Positions 54,230 through 63,789 of a DNA stretch of 64,000 nt are shown one piece after another (positions within the stretch are counted from its first letter, which is position 1; the number at the start of each line of letters is the position of its first letter). The DNA is from Glaciecola siphonariae (GTDB lineage Bacteria > Pseudomonadota > Gammaproteobacteria > Enterobacterales > Alteromonadaceae): positions 11,129 to 75,128 of the forward strand of contig NZ_JBHSGU010000017.1 of NCBI RefSeq assembly GCF_042652645.1, read 5' to 3'. The position numbers and the translations under genes are program-made. The notes beneath the pieces are model-generated. The model was not told where the DNA came from, ran no database searches, and was given only the letters and a program-made list of their open reading frames with translations.

Positions 54230-56113
54230 TTACTTTTTCGAAAGAGTGACTTGCTTTACCCATAAATCTTTACCGCCACTGTCTTTTGCAAAACGTACTT
54301 GCAGTTCCTGTACACCTGCAGCTAGGTCAATAACGCCCATATCTAAAGAGGACCACGTTAAATCAGGTGCCTCATCGGTGTAATATTGGCGCGGTGTTGA
54401 TAGGTTTTGCGCTTCAAAGCCCGCAATATTCGATAACTCTAAAGTCTGACTACCCGCGCTTATCTGCACGCTTCCTGCATGTACATCACCGCCCTCGGTG
54501 GCATAGTCAACTAATACTTGATAAGGCCCTGGCGTGAGCACTTTGAGGGGCCAATAAACCTCGCCGACCTCCTCAGACGTAGGTAGCAAATAGTCATGCG
54601 ACCAACCTGCCCCATGCGCATACTTCATATTGCTTCGTATCAAGCCCTCATGCGCAGGTAGCTCGACTATTTCATCCTGACTATGGCCCAGCTCAACGGG
54701 TAAGGTAGTGTAGGGGCCATGGGCCGCTGTTATATCTTGATACCAGCTTAGATACTTCTGTTTGTAATCTGCCAAAATTTCAGGCATTTGAGCGGATAAA
54801 TCTGTAGTTTGCTCAGGGTCAGCTTCAATATCAAACAATTTCCATACTCCGTTCTCACCCACTAACGCGGTGAACTTTTGTGTTCTTACCGCCCCTGGGA
54901 TGGGATGTATGGGGTCTGCCGAGGAATCTTTGCTGATCTGAAACCGATGTGTGTACAAAGCTCTGTTTGGCCAGTCCGAATCTTGCTCGAACATGAGAGG
55001 ACTCAAGTCTTTTCCATCAAAACGCGTTTGGTCATACGGTATATTAGCCAAACTGAGCAAGGTAGGAACAATGTCGATATGTTGCGTGACTGGCACAATG
55101 GCGCGCTTTTTAGACAGTTTACTTGGCCAAGAAATAATAAGTGGTGAGCGAACTCCACCCTCATCAACAAGCCCTTTATGCCCTTTTAAGCCTGCATTAT
55201 ATCGAGACTGACCCGCGGGGAAGGCCGGACCGTTATCCGACATGAATAACACGATTGTATTATCTAACAATTCCAGATTATCCAGTGTGTCAAGCACGCG
55301 CTGTATATTGATATCGATATTCTCAACCATGCCGTAAATAGATGCATTCACATCTGATAGTCCCTTCGCTTTATATTTTTCAAACAAAGCGCCCGGAGCC
55401 TGAAATGGGCCATGGGGGGTGTTAAAACTAAGCATACTAAAAAAAGCATGATTATTTTGTGCACTTCGTTCAATGAAATCGATGGCTTTGTCGGTAATTG
55501 CATCTGCTACATAACCAGCGTACTGAACTCGTTCAGTCTTGGCTTTCGCTGTACTTTGGTGCAAATAATTATCGTAGTATTCTGAAAGATGCCCTGCTGA
55601 GAATCCATAAAACTCATCAAAGCCCTGACCAATGGGGTCATGCGGATATTGAAGACCATTATGCCATTTGCCAAACAAACCGCTTTTATAGCCCGCTGGT
55701 TTTAATAATTCGGCGAGGGTGTCGTTATCTGAGTGCATCTTTTCTCCGCCGCGGGTCACATGAAACACGCCGGTTGATAAATAATGTTTACCTGTTAACA
55801 AACTCGCGCGTGTTGGGGCACAAACGGGGCTTACATAAAAACGATTAAAACTCACCCCCTGCTTGTGAAGTTCGTCGAGAGTTGGTGTTTCAATAATGTC
55901 ATTACCGGTGTAGCCTAAATCTCCATAGCCTTGGTCATCGGTTAAAATAAGCAAAATATTGGGCGGTTGTTGGCTTGATGTTTGTGTTTGCTGCCCGTCG
56001 TTAGGATTATTTACAGGCGTACACGCCAGCAATATGCTGCTCATTAACGAAATGGCTACTAGGCGATTCAACAAAATACGCTCCTTTTTACTCTGTAAGC
56101 ATGACTCTTTCAT
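54230..56113 (-). CDS. Sulfatase (S1 type) lipoprotein with C-terminal beta-sandwich
   Basis: A 627-residue arylsulfatase-like lipoprotein. After the lipobox SILLAC and a Gln/Thr linker comes NILLILTDDQGYGDLGYTGN (metal-binding Asp pair), the sulfatase signature CAPTRASLLTGK at about 98-109 where Cys98 should become formylglycine, KWHNG, FMSDNGPAF (metal site), and a C-terminal sulfatase domain. Residues about 490-627 form an extra beta-sandwich that may bind carbohydrate. It would remove sulfate from a marine polysaccharide or metabolite. The frame extends to 56182, but ATG 56113 with GAG upstream gives a normal lipoprotein N-terminus. No maturase gene is seen here. It heads a probable operon with the nucleoside hydrolase. 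Confidence 0.9.
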   Translation of the reverse strand: MKESCLQSKKERILLNRLVAISLMSSILLACTPVNNPNDGQQTQTSSQQPPNILLILTDDQGYGDLGYTGNDIIETPTLDELHKQGVSFNRFYVSPVCAPTRASLLTGKHYLSTGVFHVTRGGEKMHSDNDTLAELLKPAGYKSGLFGKWHNGLQYPHDPIGQGFDEFYGFSAGHLSEYYDNYLHQSTAKAKTERVQYAGYVADAITDKAIDFIERSAQNNHAFFSMLSFNTPHGPFQAPGALFEKYKAKGLSDVNASIYGMVENIDINIQRVLDTLDNLELLDNTIVLFMSDNGPAFPAGQSRYNAGLKGHKGLVDEGGVRSPLIISWPSKLSKKRAIVPVTQHIDIVPTLLSLANIPYDQTRFDGKDLSPLMFEQDSDWPNRALYTHRFQISKDSSADPIHPIPGAVRTQKFTALVGENGVWKLFDIEADPEQTTDLSAQMPEILADYKQKYLSWYQDITAAHGPYTTLPVELGHSQDEIVELPAHEGLIRSNMKYAHGAGWSHDYLLPTSEEVGEVYWPLKVLTPGPYQVLVDYATEGGDVHAGSVQISAGSQTLELSNIAGFEAQNLSTPRQYYTDEAPDLTWSSLDMGVIDLAAGVQELQVRFAKDSGGKDLWVKQVTLSKK

Positions 56114-56293
56114 CACACTCTTTGAACACGGCTCTTTGATCACGACTATTCGATAATAAAGAGTCCAAAAATAATCATTCAATGGGAGTTTTATAACATA
56201 AGATTTACATATACTCGAAGGTGGATTTTTACACCCTCAAGATGCTTTTACTTTTGTGTTATCTATTTTTATATTTATGGAATCTATAGAAAC

Positions 56294-56328
56294 GAAAAAC
56301 GCGGGCCAGCTCCTGGTTATCCGCGTTT
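56294..56328 (-). terminator. Terminator after the ABC-transporter operon
   Basis: On the minus strand, AAACGCGG, a second stem CCAG/CTGG inside it, and CCGCGTTT followed by TTCGTTTC. It lies 45 bases after the permease stop codon. Confidence 0.75.
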
Positions 56329-56372
56329 CTGTGCATTAACTACACAAGTAAAAAAAGTATTGCTAGGTTGTT

Positions 56373-57635
56373 CTAATCGCTGTGGAGCGCATCAATAGGA
56401 TTAAGCTTGGAGGCCTTAATGGCCGGAAAAACGCCAAAGCCAACACCCACTATCATACAAATACTCAACGATAGAAAAATAGCTGGGATGGACCAACTTA
56501 CCGCCCATCCAGAATAAAAACCTATGATTTCAGACAGCACCAACCCAAAGAATATTCCTAACAAGCCCCCCATTACAGAAATAGTGAAGCTTTCAGCAAT
56601 AAACTGCAGCCGTATATCTTCCTGCGTAGCGCCAACCGCTCGCAGTAGACCAATCTCTTTGGTGCGCTCCATGACGTTAGCCAACATGATATTCATAATA
56701 CCGATACCGCCGACTAATAAAGAGATACCCGCTACACAAGCCATCACAATATTAAATATTTGCTGAGTTTGTTTTTGCTGCTCAAGCAGCGCTGCAGGAA
56801 TAATCATGTAGTAATCTTTTAAACCGCCATGACGCAGTTCTAATAGACTATCTATCGCCTTAGAGGCAATCACCGGGTCAGTTCCTTTTACGATACTTAG
56901 CTTGAAGCTGTCGAGTTCGCTCGCTAAAAAGTCACTGGCGAATTTTTGTAAACTAGTAGAAAGCGGGATAAATATACGATATCGGTCTCCTCCAATTTTC
57001 ACCCCCTGAAATTCGTTTTTGCCGCCCTCCGGCGCCGACAGAATTCCCACCACACGCAACCACACATGATTCACTTTCACGAACTGACCAATCATTTGCT
57101 CAGTGTTCATGTTTGCATTTGCATTTGCAAATAACTCATTTGCCGCGTCTGCGCCTAACACTGCATGTTGCGCCACGCGTTTCTCATCAGACTCGTCTAA
57201 AAACCGCCCCGCCTCCAAGTTCAAATTACCATGCTCAAAATAGCTGGTCGTAATCCCAAGCACTTCGGCTTGTGACTTGTTATAGTCGCTGTAAATATCA
57301 TGTACTTTTACTATTTTACTGGCGCTAAAATCATCAACGAAGGGCAAAGTAGCAAGCGCCGCATTTACATCTCCGATACTCAGACCTAAAGACTCTTCTC
57401 GAATCTCCACAAGTTCTTCGCCAACGTCATCTCTGGTATTCACAATAATATTATTGACACCCATCGAATCGATTAACTTAAGCGCTTGACGCTCTGCGCC
57501 CTCGCCAATATTCAACATGGCAATTACCGCGCCCACCCCAAAAATCATACCCAGCAGCGTTAAGAAGGTACGCAACTTTTGCGATAGCAACTCACCAATG
57601 GCGTCTTGAACCAAAATTTTATACTTAAACCACAT
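56373..57635 (-). CDS. MacB-like ABC transporter permease
   Basis: A 420-residue inner-membrane protein of the MacB/FtsX type VII ABC family: one N-terminal helix (KLRTFLTLLGMIFGVGAVIA), a large periplasmic domain (about 45-285) and three C-terminal helices with SLLVGGIGIMNIMLANVMER and KEIGLLRAVGATQEDI, which are diagnostic. Such systems push substrates from the periplasm through an outer-membrane channel by mechanotransmission, using an adaptor such as MacA. It is the last gene of a five-gene minus-strand operon; start and stop of neighbours overlap by one base (TAATG). No outer-membrane TolC-like gene is present in the window. The substrate is unknown. Confidence 0.92.
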   Translation of the reverse strand: MWFKYKILVQDAIGELLSQKLRTFLTLLGMIFGVGAVIAMLNIGEGAERQALKLIDSMGVNNIIVNTRDDVGEELVEIREESLGLSIGDVNAALATLPFVDDFSASKIVKVHDIYSDYNKSQAEVLGITTSYFEHGNLNLEAGRFLDESDEKRVAQHAVLGADAANELFANANANMNTEQMIGQFVKVNHVWLRVVGILSAPEGGKNEFQGVKIGGDRYRIFIPLSTSLQKFASDFLASELDSFKLSIVKGTDPVIASKAIDSLLELRHGGLKDYYMIIPAALLEQQKQTQQIFNIVMACVAGISLLVGGIGIMNIMLANVMERTKEIGLLRAVGATQEDIRLQFIAESFTISVMGGLLGIFFGLVLSEIIGFYSGWAVSWSIPAIFLSLSICMIVGVGFGVFPAIKASKLNPIDALHSD

Positions 57636-58903
57636 TATGATGACAACCTTGGATAAGCACTCGCTGCACTGGTACTTGCCACAACTGTACTTGCCACAAC
57701 AGCGTCAGGCGGTGGACTCAAAGCAATGACATCGCCGACAGACAAACCGCTGATAATTTCAACCAAATACAAATTTTTTCTTCCCGATTCAACAATCGTT
57801 TTGACATAGTCAGCGCCATTATTAACATACACATAGCTGCTCCCATTTTCATGGTGCAAGGCCTGCAGAGGAATAGCTAATCGCTTACTAGGTAATTTTA
57901 CGTCAATGTTCGCGGTAAGCTTACGCCCCGGCTGCATCATGCTCTTATCCTGCTGGTTTAATGAGACCGTAACCTCATAGTAGGTCACAGGGTTACCTCG
58001 CTCTATGGAGCGAGGAAAGCCTGCTACATTTGAGATTTCACCGTTAAATACCTCATCAGGAAATGCATCCAAACGAATTTCAACCGCCTGTCCAGCATCA
58101 AGGTCAATGGCATCATTTGCCAACACAAACACCTTTGCCTGCATATTGTCTAAGTTAGGTATTTGGGCGATAGGTCTACCGGGGAAAATAGTTTGCCCAA
58201 CCGACGGTTTTTCGCCTCTGCGGTCTTTTTCATAAATCAATAAACCAGAATATGGCGATACAACCTCCAAGCCTGATAAGGCCTTTTGATGCCTTTCAAA
58301 CTTTGTCGCATGACCCTGTCGGCGGATGTCCAACACCGCCATTTCACTGCCGGCTTGCTCGTCTATACTATTTTCTTTCCAGTCCAGAAATCCATCTTTT
58401 GCGACCAAAAAATCTCTGTTTTCTAGCGTATCGATAATTTCAAGCTGAGAGTAAATACGCAGATCGTCAATGGCAAACTTATCAACAAACTCAAATTCAT
58501 GTTTAACAAATACTTGGTCAGATTCAACTTCTCGCATTTGCTGAGACTGCTGTGCAGTGCTTCGCGCAATGTCTTGTTCGAGTTTGCGCATTTCAAACTC
58601 TTCTTCTCGGCTGTCTTTCAATATCTGTTGAGCATCGAAACGAGCAATAATATCGCCTGCCTCTACCATGGTATTTTCCTCTTTTAACCACGATAAGGTC
58701 ATTGGCCGAATGCCGGGGGAAATAATGCGTTGCGCTTGTGCGGCTTCTATTTCACCGAAACCCGATACACGGATGGCAAAGTCGATTTCTTCTACAGGAT
58801 ATTCAGGCACTGTGGAGATGCGCTCATCAGCACATGACCATAAAAACACGGTAAGCAGACAAAGCACAACACGCTTTGCCTTATGATTGAGTAAAATCAT
58901 CAT
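57635..58903 (-). CDS. HlyD/MacA-type periplasmic adaptor, copy 3
   Basis: A 422-residue periplasmic adaptor with a probable lipobox (FLWSC). The biotinyl-lipoyl halves are visible as GDIIARFDAQQI and VVSPYSGLLIYEKDRRGEKP, separated by a coiled-coil hairpin (about 105-215), then a beta-barrel (IPNLDNMQAKVFV, AGQAVEIRLDAFPDEVFNGE) and a membrane-proximal part with RKLTANIDVKLPSKRLAIPLQALH. It is the longest of the three adaptors and the only one with a full membrane-proximal domain, so it is the best MacA counterpart. It overlaps both neighbours by 1 and 4 bases. Confidence 0.88.
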   Translation of the reverse strand: MMILLNHKAKRVVLCLLTVFLWSCADERISTVPEYPVEEIDFAIRVSGFGEIEAAQAQRIISPGIRPMTLSWLKEENTMVEAGDIIARFDAQQILKDSREEEFEMRKLEQDIARSTAQQSQQMREVESDQVFVKHEFEFVDKFAIDDLRIYSQLEIIDTLENRDFLVAKDGFLDWKENSIDEQAGSEMAVLDIRRQGHATKFERHQKALSGLEVVSPYSGLLIYEKDRRGEKPSVGQTIFPGRPIAQIPNLDNMQAKVFVLANDAIDLDAGQAVEIRLDAFPDEVFNGEISNVAGFPRSIERGNPVTYYEVTVSLNQQDKSMMQPGRKLTANIDVKLPSKRLAIPLQALHHENGSSYVYVNNGADYVKTIVESGRKNLYLVEIISGLSVGDVIALSPPPDAVVASTVVASTSAASAYPRLSS

Positions 58904-59898
58904 GCTGCTCCCTTCAATAGCTCAACGGTCGCCTTCATACCCGGTCGCATGATCTCAATATCGGTTGTATCGAGCGTCACTCTTGCATCGAACACGACCT
59001 TTAAATTACGTTGTGATTTATTTCGATATGCCTGGCCCACTTCAGAAATAACGCCCGTAAACGGACGCTCAGGAAAAGCGTCTAAGGTGACTTTTACCGG
59101 CGCGCCCATTTTGACTTTGGACGTTGCAGATTCATCGAATTCAACGTTAACAGCAATTTTATCAAGCGCAGGCAAATTGATGAGCGTGCGTCCCATATAC
59201 ACGGTATCTCCTACCGCGGGTTTTTCTCCGCCCCAATCAGATGCATAAACCACCATGCCATTTTTGGGGGCTTTAACCACAAGTTTGGCTAAGCTTTGCT
59301 CAATTTGCTGCACGCGCACTTTTTCATTTTCTATTTTTGCCAGTTGCACCTGCTTACTTACGAGCATCGCTTCTTTGTGTTGCGCCACCCTTTGCAGAGC
59401 TTGAGTATGCGCCTCAAAGGCTATTTTATATTCCGCCTGCTGTTTCTTACGCTCGATCTCAGAGCGCGACACGTCGGTAATCTCAACTTTCCGCTGCGCG
59501 ATATCTTTTTGCATTTTCGCTTCTGCTAGATCCAATATTAATTGTTCTAGTTTCGCTTCGTTTTCCAAGCGTTTTTTATCTGCCTCTTTAATAGCAGCAT
59601 CTAAATTACTCTTTCTGCCAACAAGATCATTCTGTAGACTTTGCCCATCAAACTTCACTATGGTATCTCCTTCTTTGACCATAGCGTTTTCTCTTGCTAA
59701 GTACTCAATTTTAAATTGCCACATACGCGAAACGTTAGGAGGGCCAATGCTTATATCTTGCAGAGATACGAGCTCAGCAGGCGCAGTTAGATTAGCGACT
59801 TGTTGCACGTTGTTCAGTGTATCCTCTTGTGTGTCCTGACAAGCACTTAATGTTAGGGTAGTCACTATTATTAGCGTGTTGAACATCAATTTACGCAT
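58900..59898 (-). CDS. HlyD-type periplasmic adaptor lipoprotein, copy 2
   Basis: A 332-residue adaptor with a clear lipobox (TLSAC). The lipoyl half GDTIVKFDGQSL, a long charged coiled coil (about 75-205) and the second half VVKAPKNGMVVYASDWGGEK are followed by a beta-barrel with NVEFDESATSKVKMGAPVK and TLDAFPERPFTGVISEVG. It ends shortly after MRPGMKATVELLKGAA and lacks a full membrane-proximal domain. It overlaps the upstream adaptor gene by 8 bases and the downstream one by 4. It probably works together with the other two in one transporter; mixed adaptors are known from some type I and tripartite systems. Confidence 0.87.
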   Translation of the reverse strand: MRKLMFNTLIIVTTLTLSACQDTQEDTLNNVQQVANLTAPAELVSLQDISIGPPNVSRMWQFKIEYLARENAMVKEGDTIVKFDGQSLQNDLVGRKSNLDAAIKEADKKRLENEAKLEQLILDLAEAKMQKDIAQRKVEITDVSRSEIERKKQQAEYKIAFEAHTQALQRVAQHKEAMLVSKQVQLAKIENEKVRVQQIEQSLAKLVVKAPKNGMVVYASDWGGEKPAVGDTVYMGRTLINLPALDKIAVNVEFDESATSKVKMGAPVKVTLDAFPERPFTGVISEVGQAYRNKSQRNLKVVFDARVTLDTTDIEIMRPGMKATVELLKGAA

Positions 59899-60862
59899 CG
59901 TGTTGGTCTCCTAGCAATATTCTAACGCTCATACCCGGAAGGAGTTTTACATCCGGATTTTGCTCAAACTCAATAATAGCTGGATAATAAGCGCTATCGC
60001 TCCATTGGTCTTTAGACTCGGTTTGCGTAGACAAGGTTTTAATTTTGCCACGATAGCTCTTATTAGGATGCGCATCTAAGGTTAATGACACTCTCATCTG
60101 TTCACTAATACCTACGGCATCAACCTCATGTATCCATGTCTCAACCAAGAAAGACTCCGTTGCCTGAACATCAAGCACCTTCCAACTGGCTTGAACATTC
60201 ATGCCAGACGCGAGTTTAGTGCCGCTCCAAGGATGCATAGCGTAAGTTACTGGCCCAGAATATTGAGACACCACATTCATGTTGGCTAATAATTCTTGTA
60301 GGTAAATAATTTCTTCTTCTGTTTTCAAAATATCAATTGCTTTCTTTTGCAGCTCCGATGCACGTTCCTTTTTTGCACTAGCCAGTCCCTCTTCCGCCTT
60401 GACCTGCTCTAATAACGCTCGCTGCAACGCCAAGTCGTACTGTCCTTTATCGTAAGCGCTTACTTGATCAACCGGCACAGAAGCTTCAATGCGCGCCTTT
60501 TCAACTTGCAGTAAGGCAAGGGTCAAACGACCTTCGGCGTCAATGACTTTCTGATTCTGGTCAAGCTCGAGCTGCTTCAGTTCAAGGGCTAAGCGGTCTA
60601 AGGTTTCGATATTTTGTTCAAGGCGAGACTGCTCGTTTGCGCCGTCAAATACTACAATCGGATCACCTTTGTTTACTACTTTGCCTTCTTCTTCCATCCA
60701 CTGAATTTGAATCTGCCATCGGCTAGCTTGCGGCGCGCTCACAATTTGCTTTGCAGATGAACTCACTTGCCCGGTTAGGACCACATCTAAAGAAAACGCC
60801 GAGGTGCAAACACTAAACAGCAAAAAGCTGCATGTAAGTAACATAAATACTCTGACTTTCAT
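59891..60862 (-). CDS. HlyD-type periplasmic adaptor, copy 1
   Basis: A 323-residue exported adaptor (signal peptide to about residue 24, no lipobox Cys at the proper place). Lipoyl halves GDPIVVFDGANEQ and VVSQYSGPVTYAMHPWSGTK flank a coiled-coil hairpin (about 75-185), and the barrel includes SLTLDAHPNKSYRGKIKTL and LLPGMSVRILLG. It starts directly after the ATPase gene (0-base gap) and overlaps adaptor 2 by 8 bases, so all five operon genes are tightly packed. Its sequence differs enough from copies 2 and 3 that they are old paralogues rather than a recent duplication. Confidence 0.86.
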   Translation of the reverse strand: MKVRVFMLLTCSFLLFSVCTSAFSLDVVLTGQVSSSAKQIVSAPQASRWQIQIQWMEEEGKVVNKGDPIVVFDGANEQSRLEQNIETLDRLALELKQLELDQNQKVIDAEGRLTLALLQVEKARIEASVPVDQVSAYDKGQYDLALQRALLEQVKAEEGLASAKKERASELQKKAIDILKTEEEIIYLQELLANMNVVSQYSGPVTYAMHPWSGTKLASGMNVQASWKVLDVQATESFLVETWIHEVDAVGISEQMRVSLTLDAHPNKSYRGKIKTLSTQTESKDQWSDSAYYPAIIEFEQNPDVKLLPGMSVRILLGDQHDA

Positions 60863-61537
60863 TTAGTTGACCGCCTCATCTATAATCACGCCGTCTTTCA
60901 TTCTTACAACGCGCTGTGCATACGACGCAATTTCGTCCTCATGGGTTACCATCACAATAGTTTGCCCAGACTGGTGTAACTCGGTTAGTAAATCCATGAT
61001 CTCGTTAGACGTTTTGCTGTCAAGATTTCCAGTGGGCTCATCTGCAAGTATCACGCTTGGCTTATTAATTAACGCTCGTGCAATAGCGACTCGCTGACGC
61101 TGACCACCCGACATTTCAAAAGGTTTGTGGAATTTTCGATGTGATAAGCCGACACGTTCAATTAAATCACTAGCTCTCGCGTTAGCTTCATCTTCTGCGA
61201 TATCTGAATATCTGAGAGGCAGTTTGACATTACCCACAACATCTAACTTAGGCAAAAGATGGAAGGTTTGAAAAATAAACCCAATATGGCGATTGCGAAT
61301 TTGTGATAGCCGGTCGTCAGTGAGAGACGCAACGTCGTGGCCGTCTAAGTGGTAAGTGCCAGAGTTTGGTGTATCTAAACAGCCTAACACATTCATCAAC
61401 GTTGACTTGCCAGAACCAGAACTCCCCATAATTGCCACAAATTCGTTTTCTTTAATGGTCAAACTAACATCGTTTAAGGCAGTTACCGTCTCTTCACCAT
61501 TTTGAAAATGTTTTTTAATATTTTTTAAAGCTAGCAT
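60863..61537 (-). CDS. MacB/LolD-type ABC transporter ATP-binding protein
   Basis: A 224-residue ATPase that powers the operon's transporter. Walker A GSSGSGKST is at 38-46, the Q-loop in GFIFQTFHLLPKL, the ABC signature MSGGQRQRVAIARAL (M in place of the usual L), Walker B VILADEPTGNLDS, and the switch His in VMVTHEDEIA. Wording around NVLGCLDTPNSGTY and EPTGNLDSKTSNEIM is typical of the MacB/LolD/FtsE group. It is the first gene of the operon ATPase, adaptors 1 to 3, permease. The permease lacks a fused ATPase domain, unlike E. coli MacB, so this subunit supplies it. Confidence 0.94.
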   Translation of the reverse strand: MLALKNIKKHFQNGEETVTALNDVSLTIKENEFVAIMGSSGSGKSTLMNVLGCLDTPNSGTYHLDGHDVASLTDDRLSQIRNRHIGFIFQTFHLLPKLDVVGNVKLPLRYSDIAEDEANARASDLIERVGLSHRKFHKPFEMSGGQRQRVAIARALINKPSVILADEPTGNLDSKTSNEIMDLLTELHQSGQTIVMVTHEDEIASYAQRVVRMKDGVIIDEAVN

Positions 61538-61677
61538 ATTGGCTCTGTCGCGAGTAAAGCAGATAGCATATTTATGTCATATGCGTCTTGCTGTGTGAAG
61601 TACATTATAGTGATAGAACTAGTTAATATAAATTGCTTATCTAAAGTACCATGTCGCGGATACCTATATTGCTCTTA

Positions 61678-63402
61678 TCAGCGTTGTGTAGGAAAAGCCT
61701 GTGCTAATAGGCCAATAAAGGGCTCTTTATACCTAAATATATCAGCTAATTCAGCGAGTAGATGATTAAACTTCTCAGACATTTGAGCGTCATGTGGCAT
61801 ATGTTTATCAAGCTCTTTCAGCAACGATATGCATGCCTCATAATCTTTATGTCCACCTAGCTGAGGATATAACAAACAAAGCTGACGATATAGATTGAAA
61901 CTGGCTTTAGGTCGCTTTTTCATGCTCGCGAAAGCAACATCATGAAGGGTATCAGGCGCGAGTTCATACTGCTTAGCTAGAGCGAGTGCTTGTTCGATTT
62001 TCTCTCTGTATAAATAAAACTCAATCAAGTTTTCAACCGAACGCATCATCGCGCTACCCTGATTGCTCTTTTGTTGAGAGGACACTTTAGCTATTAATAG
62101 TGCTTCTGCTTTTTTCTCGACCGCCTTAAACGATTTGCCTAATCGTTCATACAGGTGCTCCATGCTTTTATAATCGTCAATTTGCAGCGTTTGCGAGAAC
62201 AACAGCCAAACCTGTTCTAGCTCCTCATCCGATTGCTTACTTTCTTTCGCTATATCTATATTAAGCCGAGTCAGCTTTACCTTGTCTTCATGCATCCTTA
62301 TCTGATTGGCAGCAACCGCAGCATATTCTCGTGCTATATCGAATTGTTGAATATCAGTTGCCAAAGTTATGATATGAAAAAACTCATCTATGCTGTTTGC
62401 GATTTGAGTCATATAAAGCAATGCCAACTTGTGTTGGCCATCATCAAGAAAATGCGTAATCAGATGCTGCGTCATTTGCTTTATGACCAAAGATTCAGAC
62501 GTCTTGACGTTCTCCAGAAGACGAGACTTCGCGTCTATCGTCGTTCTTAGCGAGCGAAAAAAAGTAGCGCGAAGGAGCTCATCTTGCTCGGCAATAAATT
62601 TATTTGGAATATTGTCAAAGCTTAGGTGGTTATAGTCGACGTAATACAAGTTTATAAGAAAGGCGGCCTTATCATCTACTGGCCATTTGAGCAACTTAAA
62701 GGTATTTGCAAGCTGCCTCTCCAATAGCGCAAATACTGAAAAGCGATAGCCTCCCGAGTCGTCTACACGCTCTAAAATTTTATCGTAGCGCTGCAATGCA
62801 AATTGAGCTAAATCAAAGGCTTCCTGCTCAGAGAGTAAGGCGGTCACGTTAAACAAACGATTAAGCACTTGAAACCCTTTGTCGAAGTAATCTCTAACCT
62901 TATCGTGACGCCAAATATCGCGAAGGGGAAGTGCCTTAGTGAAGTGCTTTTTTAGGTCTTTCGCTTGTATTTGGCCTGAAGTAACGTCTGCTACCAACAG
63001 CCACTGCTCTAGAAGCTCTGGGGTTGCAGATACAATGTCAAAGAGCGCTCGCTTGCTTTCTTGCTCGCTAAGCTGCTCTATATGCGCTCGAACTCTTTGC
63101 GCGGGTGGCCCGTTTCGCATTTTCTCAAATGACTGAGCCTTTTCTTCATAAGCTAAGAGCACTGCAACGCAATGTTTGCAAAAGTCAAAGCCTTCAGAAG
63201 CGGGGCATGTGCATGCTCCCTCGTAAGAGTCGCCGACTGCTTTGAGCACTATTTGATATAACTGAGTACCTTCAACCTGTGCCCGTATTGTATGTTTAGT
63301 AAACGTGAGGTTATTCACAAAATTATCGTTGTAAAGAGCGCGGCCTTTTTCATACGCGTTTTGCCCAGCTAAACGATAAGCTAGCGCGGATAAATCATTC
63401 AT
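61678..63402 (-). CDS. SWIM zinc-finger family protein
   Basis: A 574-residue cytosolic protein. A SWIM zinc finger lies at residues 64-77 (C64-x-C66-x8-C75-x-H77, within GACTCPASEGFDFCKHCVAV), preceded by an N-terminal segment (QNAYEKGRALYNDNFV) typical of the family. The rest (about 150-570) is all-helical and resembles TPR/HEAT-like repeats with no enzyme motif. SWIM proteins are thought to bind DNA or proteins; their bacterial role is mostly unknown and some are found near SNF2 helicases, but none is visible here. It is 140 bases upstream of the ABC operon on the same strand, probably with separate control. Confidence 0.85.
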   Translation of the reverse strand: MNDLSALAYRLAGQNAYEKGRALYNDNFVNNLTFTKHTIRAQVEGTQLYQIVLKAVGDSYEGACTCPASEGFDFCKHCVAVLLAYEEKAQSFEKMRNGPPAQRVRAHIEQLSEQESKRALFDIVSATPELLEQWLLVADVTSGQIQAKDLKKHFTKALPLRDIWRHDKVRDYFDKGFQVLNRLFNVTALLSEQEAFDLAQFALQRYDKILERVDDSGGYRFSVFALLERQLANTFKLLKWPVDDKAAFLINLYYVDYNHLSFDNIPNKFIAEQDELLRATFFRSLRTTIDAKSRLLENVKTSESLVIKQMTQHLITHFLDDGQHKLALLYMTQIANSIDEFFHIITLATDIQQFDIAREYAAVAANQIRMHEDKVKLTRLNIDIAKESKQSDEELEQVWLLFSQTLQIDDYKSMEHLYERLGKSFKAVEKKAEALLIAKVSSQQKSNQGSAMMRSVENLIEFYLYREKIEQALALAKQYELAPDTLHDVAFASMKKRPKASFNLYRQLCLLYPQLGGHKDYEACISLLKELDKHMPHDAQMSEKFNHLLAELADIFRYKEPFIGLLAQAFPTQR

Positions 63403-63628
63403 AAACTAAAAACCATCGGTTAAGTGCCAACACGTCCAACATGCTTAAAAACAGAAACAACGTTTAAAAATAGCACAAATAGGAGTATTTAAAAAACACT
63501 AACGCCCAACACGCCTGCCGTTTATTCTTACAAACAAGTGCATCTTCTCACCGCACATGACAACAGGCGTTCATCAGCGCTCAGTGAACTAGGTGAATAA
63601 TACCTTTGATTTCTGAGGGGTCTAAAAC

Positions 63629-63660
63629 AAAAAAGCCCCAGCGTATGCTGAGGCTTTTTT
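63629..63660 (-). terminator. Terminator of the rRNA operon
   Basis: On the minus strand, stem AGCCTCAGC, loop ATAC, GCTGGGGCT with one mismatch, then TTTTTTG. It starts 11 bases after the end of the 5S gene. Confidence 0.9.
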
Positions 63661-63670
63661 GTGTAATGGG

Positions 63671-63789
63671 AGTCTGGCGATGTGCTACTCTCACATGGGG
63701 AAACCCCACACTACCATCGCCGCTAATACGTTTCACTTCTGAGTTCGGGATGGAGTCAGGTGGTACCGTATCGCTATTGTCGCCAGACA
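63671..63789 (-). rRNA. rrf: 5S ribosomal RNA
   Basis: The minus strand reads TGTCTGGCGACAATAGCG at the 5' end, then the universally conserved CCGAACTCAGAAGTGAAAC, then GATGGTAGTGTGGGG and TGAGAGTAGCACATCGCC, ending CCAGACT. The ends pair as in the 5S acceptor helix and the length (119) is right for Gammaproteobacteria. It is the last gene of an rRNA operon whose 23S gene lies beyond the right edge, followed by the terminator at 63629. Open frames that cover it are artefacts. Confidence 0.96.
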
